Origin: Rhynchopus sp. YZ270_cl-10
Lineage: Eukaryota; Euglenozoa; Diplonemea; Diplonemida; Diplonemidae
DNA: 64,000 nt
Direction: 5' to 3'
Assembly: GCA_964035575.1 (NCBI GenBank)
Contig: OZ037915.1
Location: forward strand, 62,001-126,000
The notes under the pieces are model-generated. The model saw only the letters and a list, made by a program, of their open reading frames with translations, had not been told where the DNA came from and made no database searches. Every line of letters starts with the position of its first letter. The first letter of the stretch is position 1. Shown here piece after piece: positions 60,115-64,000 of this stretch. The position numbers and the translations under genes were made by a program.

Positions 60115-60312
60115 CCCCTGATGCTGACAAAAATCACGGATTTGTCCATTTCGGCGTATTGACCCCACCACACAACTGTACTGTACTGTATTCCCAATCC
60201 CCTGTGTATACTGCGGAAATTGACCAAAAACGAGAACTTGTCCATTTCGGAAAATTGACCCCACCACTGGCCGGACGGATTCCGGAAATGCAAATGCAAG
60301 TGTTTTCGGCGT
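60115..60312. repeat. relative of the hAT interior repeat
   Basis: Two units with TTGTCCATTTCGG and ATTGACCCCACCAC, the second with GGACGGATTCCGGAAATGCA, correspond to the interior of 49274-50129. Confidence 0.6.
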
Positions 60313-60444
60313 GACTGTGTATACTCTATGTACTGTGCACTACCACAGCACAGGACCTCATAAGCTCTCAGTAAGCTCTCACAGACTCTCACAGGCTCTC
60401 GCAGCCTGTTACGTGTCTCACGGAGACGATCATAGATCACCCAA

Positions 60445-60660
60445 CAAAAAATCACAAAAACCAAAAAAAAAAATCACAAAAAATCACAAACAATCACAAA
60501 AAATCACAAAAAATCACAAAAACCGAAAAAAAAATCACAAAAAATCACAAAAAATCACAAACAATCACACAAAATCACAAAAACCAAAAAAAAAATCACA
60601 AATAATCACAAACAATCACAAAAACCAAAAAAAAAAAAATCACAAAAAATCACAAGATTC
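60445..60660. repeat. long A-tract array, AAAATCACAA unit
   Basis: About 20 units of AAAAATCACA and variants with CCAAAAAAAA, spaced 10-11 bp over 215 bp, then an inverted TTTTTGTGATTTTTT at about 60679. Intrinsic bending is expected. Confidence 0.7.
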
Positions 60661-61214
60661 TTTTTCATAATGTTGTGACTTTTTGTGATTTTTTCCGAAA
60701 AAACACAACGCGCCACTTCCCTGCGCGCCCGGGCCACCCCATGCCATTCAATAAATTAACAGCAAATTGATAGGAGGGATCAACAAATAAAATGTTCCCA
60801 ACTTTATTTTTATGTATGTTTGACATGAAGAAGAACAGAAATCAAAGATAACTGTGCTGTGGGCACACATCTCCGCAACTGATACTCCCCTATTGATTAC
60901 ACTGCAACATACCGTGACTGTAAATATGTTGGAGCGTAAAAATGTTGGGACAGCCCAAAAAAAGACTCGCTGGTCCCAACATTATTACGTTGCAACGTTT
61001 TTACGGTCCAAGCTGAACCGGCAACAGCAACACATAGTGGCCCATTATTGGCTATTGAAAAAGACGATTTTGAAAATATATTTAAAGTGGTGGAGGTGCT
61101 ACATAATGGATGTGACGAAGGTCTTTTTTGTAGTTTCAACAATCACCCCCGTTTGTTTTTTTGAAATACATTCGCATTTTTGATCAGTTAGACCCACCCC
61201 TAGGAATGTTATTA
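60661..61214. other. repeat-rich spacer
   Basis: Includes the GGGATCAACAAATAAAATG-type repeat (60743-60800) and a diverged inverted-repeat element at 60910-61013 related to 61215-61345 (CGTAAAAATGTTGGGAC, GTCCCAACAT). No gene. Confidence 0.4.
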
Positions 61215-61345
61215 CCGTAATCGTAAAAATTGTGGACCGTAAAAATGTTCCAGTTTGCCAAAAAACCCAAAAAGTTCCAGAATTTTTACGGTCCAAGTAT
61301 TACACGGTCCACAAATTTTACGATCCAGAATTTTTACGATTACGG
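61215..61345. mobile_element. 131-bp TA-site MITE, CCGTAATCGTAAAAATT family
   Basis: Ends CCGTAATCGTAAAAATT and AATTTTTACGATTACGG with TA on both sides (61213-61214, 61346-61347). The interior repeats GGACCGTAAAAA-type motifs in both orientations. Non-coding. Confidence 0.75.
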
Positions 61346-61950
61346 TATGTTAATGTACACGAACACTTTGTTACGATTCCGAAAACAATGGTGTTTTCGT
61401 TGCTGACCTGATTACAATTCAATCACCTCGTGAACAGTCTCTCGCGAGCATATGTCTGAGCGACACATTAATTTACCATGATAATATTGTGAAAGACGCT
61501 GTGCCCACTGTGGCATACACGCAAGACCTTTCTTCGCAAAACTCGAAATCTCGCAAAACTAACAATCTCACAAATCTCGAAATCTCGCAAACTATCGATG
61601 TTATGATTGAATAAGCAAAACGCTCAAAGGTGGGTTGAGTTTTATTTTCCTTTGTGAAGAAAAAGTATAAAAAAAAGGCGAATACTGAGCCTTATCATGT
61701 TCTTCAGTCACCTCAGCTATGACAGAGGCAAGCAGTGGTCACACTACAGCTCGCACAGACACCTTTTTATTTTTCGTAATTTTGCTTTTTTTTGTAGCTG
61801 AGTACTGTGGAGGGAGCATGTGAGAGGTTTTGCTGACTCTCTTAGGAAGCCCTCATTGTTGTTATGTAAGAACACAAATGTACGTCTGATTTACGATACT
61901 TCACACAAAAGAAAGGAAGCAAAATAACAAAAAAAAACGAAACAAGTAGT

Positions 61951-62096
61951 TGGTGCTCCTGAAAACCCCATTTTGCGTACTTGTTGCGCACTTTGCGCAC
62001 GAAAAAAAAAATACAGGAATACCCTATATTGCGTACTTGTTGCGTACTTAGTGCGTAGGTGTTGCGTACTTGGGATTTTTTATTTCAGGAGCACCA
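61951..62096. mobile_element. 146-bp MITE with 5-bp target duplication, TGGTGCTCCTGAAA family
   Basis: Ends TGGTGCTCCTGAAA and TTTCAGGAGCACCA, flanked by GTAGT on both sides (61946-61950, 62097-62101). The interior is an array of TTGCGTACTTGTTGCG-like motifs. Confidence 0.8.
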
Positions 62097-62101
62097 GTAG
62101 T

Positions 62102-63470
62102 TCGCCTTCTTGCCCTCACTCAACAACAAATTTTCAATAAAATTTCACAAAATAAAAAAGGTTCATTGAGATAAGCCTCTCGTGTTTAGGCAATCCAAAT
62201 AAAACTCTACCATCGTGGGGGTACACGCTGGTTTGAAATTTGGCTGTCTGTTAGTCTGATTAGATTACTTAAAATGTTTTGAGCATTGGCTATTCATCAA
62301 TCTTTTTTTGTTGTATTTTTTGGATCCTTTTTTGTTTTGTTTTTTGTTGGCAGTCTGTTAGTCGCACCCAGTGTGAAGTAAAATGGCTTTCCTTGTGGTT
62401 TTCACGGTTGGCTCATCAGTAATTTACTTCAATAATCGTTGAGCGCAGATACAGGTTGTGGGATGATGCTGCCATATAGCAAAAGAGAGTAAAGTCAAAC
62501 AACAGTTATTGCAACAAGGACAAATAAGTTTGGGTTCTCTTTTAAAAAAAAATGTTTTATTCTGTTTAGGGGAGGTGTGTGGGGTGGAGAGTGGAGTCAT
62601 GAGGAAAGTTACCTCCCCTCAAAGAGAGCAAATGGGGTTGAGCAAAGACAAAAGGAAGAAGAGAAAAAAAAGTACACGCAAAAAAAACATAGTTCACAAC
62701 GAAACAAACGTTTTTTTGTTGTGTCGACAACAAAAAAACAATCTATCCGAAGATAGGGGTTTTCCTTATTGAAAACTGGTGTTTGTATTAGTGTAGACAC
62801 CCGAGGATGAAACTTCACTATACTTTATTCTTTATTCGCCACCTACATGGAAAATGGTATTAGCTTTTTTTTTTGAAAATTTTGATTACAAAAAAATACC
62901 GGTCTACTGATCCAAATGTACCACAGAAGTATTTTTTGTATGTATCTGTCACAAATTTTTCAAATAAAAAAAAAACAAATAAAAATGAACCGATTGGCAG
63001 TTTGGTGGGACCAACAAGACACGTTTTTCTTAAAGAAAAAGGATCCTTGGTGGGGAGAGGTACCTTGTAACACAAAATGATGGAAAAGCTGGAAGTGCAA
63101 AACAATTCTGTTGAGGCAGGAAACCGCTTTTGCACAGGTTATCGTACCACGGACACAAACACAATAGAACGTTCGTTTAGATGAACAGAAGCCTCGCGTG
63201 TGCTTAGTCACCTTTGTACACAAACAGCAGGCCATCACTTTGACAAGATAATGAAGAAAAAAACGCAGGAAGGAAGAAAACAATAAAACGCAAAAAAAGG
63301 GGGGGGGGGGGTTATGAGATAATCGTCAGCTGTTTGTGAATAGTCACCTGACAAATAAACAACAAAGAAAAGGTCCAAAAAGACAAGAAAAACAAGTAAT
63401 AATTAAATTGCTATCAAAAAAAAAGGGGGGTGTGAATTGACCCTTTACCCCCACATCGTTTTCAATACTG
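62102..63470. other. gene-poor spacer
   Basis: A/T-rich with homopolymer runs (G-run at 63299-63311). Loose copies of the AGCCTCTCGTGTTTAG-type motif lie at 62170 and 63188. No gene is recognised. Confidence 0.4.
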
Positions 63471-63589
63471 CAGTTGGACAAGTAATATTGGCGACCAAAA
63501 AAGTCGCCAATATTACTAGCAAACCCCCCAAATCCGCCAATATATTTTTGTCGACAAGTTATTTGGTCGCCAAGTTTCTTGTCCAACTG
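63471..63589. mobile_element. CAGTTGGACAAG MITE, compact copy
   Basis: 119 bp with ends CAGTTGGACAAG and CTTGTCCAACTG (the match extends to CTGCAG on each side). The interior has TAATATTGGCGACC, GTCGCCAATATTA and CCGCCAATAT as in 8546-8959. Confidence 0.75.
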
Positions 63590-63767
63590 CAGACCTTACT
63601 TCACCTTGGGTAACCCTTACAGGGGGTGAAGGAAGGTTGTGGAAAAAAATCATCTAAATGGTCTCGCTTCTTTGCTTCATGGTACCTTTTTTGTTTTTTT
63701 TTCAAGAGAAGAGAGAGTTTCAAGGACAAGTATACTTTTTTGGAAATAAGACAAATAACGTGCCTCC

Positions 63768-63854
63768 ATTAACACAACAAACATCGGTGGGGGCAACAAC
63801 ATGGGCTTTTGGGAGGAGGGTTTTTACCCCACCCCGACGTTTGTTGTGTTAGTG
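63768..63854. mobile_element. short inverted-repeat element, AACACAACAAAC family
   Basis: Arms TTAACACAACAAACATCGG and an inverse with few mismatches (CGACGTTTGTTGTGTTAGTG), with GGTGGGG motifs inside. The target duplication is not clear. Confidence 0.5.
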
Positions 63855-64000
63855 TATTTCCTTCGACACATTGCAACAAGACAAAAAGCAAAACGAGCAA
63901 AAAGAAAATTTATTTTTTTGAACTATATGTACACTCAACACTTCAAAAGCCAGCACACTGGATATAGGGTAACGTAAATCCTGAAAGAGGGGGCCATGTC

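Overview
The window reads as nuclear DNA of a protist. It has a spliceosomal GT-AG intron gene, very long multidomain proteins (dynein heavy chain, NACHT-WD40, WSC/7TM), AT-rich gene-poor spacers full of small inverted-repeat elements, and GC-richer coding blocks. No bacterial operon features, tRNA, rRNA, CRISPR array or virus-like element was recognised. Every convincing gene lies on the minus strand over 58 kb, and each start codon is preceded within 0 to about 67 nt by a pyrimidine-rich tract ending in AG. With the dynein-related gene this suggests a flagellate lineage with directional gene clusters and possibly spliced-leader trans-splicing. A diplonemid-like euglenozoan would fit, because cis-introns are also present, but this is inference; TATA-like motifs upstream of some genes argue for ordinary promoters.

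Layout (genes on the minus strand unless stated). 1-4.4 kb: the 5' part of a B-box/ubiquitin-like/LRR gene cut by the window edge, a secreted cysteine-rich protein gene, an internally deleted LRR relic and an ankyrin pseudogene. 4.4-9.6 kb: nested small DNA transposons, including a 2.3-kb element with a 6-bp target duplication. 9.6-11.6 kb: a complete B-box/Ubl/LRR gene whose LRR array carries a recent 150-bp tandem duplication. 11.6-16.5 kb: repeats, an orphan promoter copy, a 614-bp transposon with a plus-strand CCHC zinc-knuckle ORF and a paralogous empty site, and an 8-bp minisatellite. 16.5-18.4 kb: a third B-box/Ubl/LRR gene disabled by an 11-bp deletion. 18.4-21.9 kb: two tandem units, each with a cysteine-rich secreted gene. 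22.4-32.3 kb: a 3,318-residue dynein-heavy-chain relative with a lost AAA1 P-loop and no motor C-terminus. 32.8-37.9 kb: a 1,688-residue Ank-ART-NACHT-pentapeptide-WD40 protein. 38.5-40.5 kb: a three-exon coiled-coil/BTB(T1)/MATH-like gene. 41-44.8 kb: two tandem secreted SGNH-hydrolase-like genes with Thr at the nucleophile position, plus an orphan third copy of their promoter. 44.8-54.9 kb: gene-poor, with hAT-like elements that contain minisatellites. 54.9-58.3 kb: a WSC-domain, mucin-stalk, seven-TM surface protein. 58.3-64 kb: gene-poor repeats.

Two themes stand out. First, most genes belong to recognition, surface or signalling types (B-box/LRR, ankyrin, NACHT/ART/WD40, BTB/MATH, secreted Cys-rich, WSC/7TM), several in recent local duplications with repeat-number change, deletion and promoter orphaning; this resembles a fast-evolving recognition or innate-defence neighbourhood. 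Second, unrelated families of small inverted-repeat elements here each carry an interior array of their own short palindromic motif (ATATTGA, ACATGT, GTAACA, TGCGAGAAT, GGTCCC, ACGGTCC, GCGTAC). This self-iterating architecture may be the most unusual structural feature of the window.
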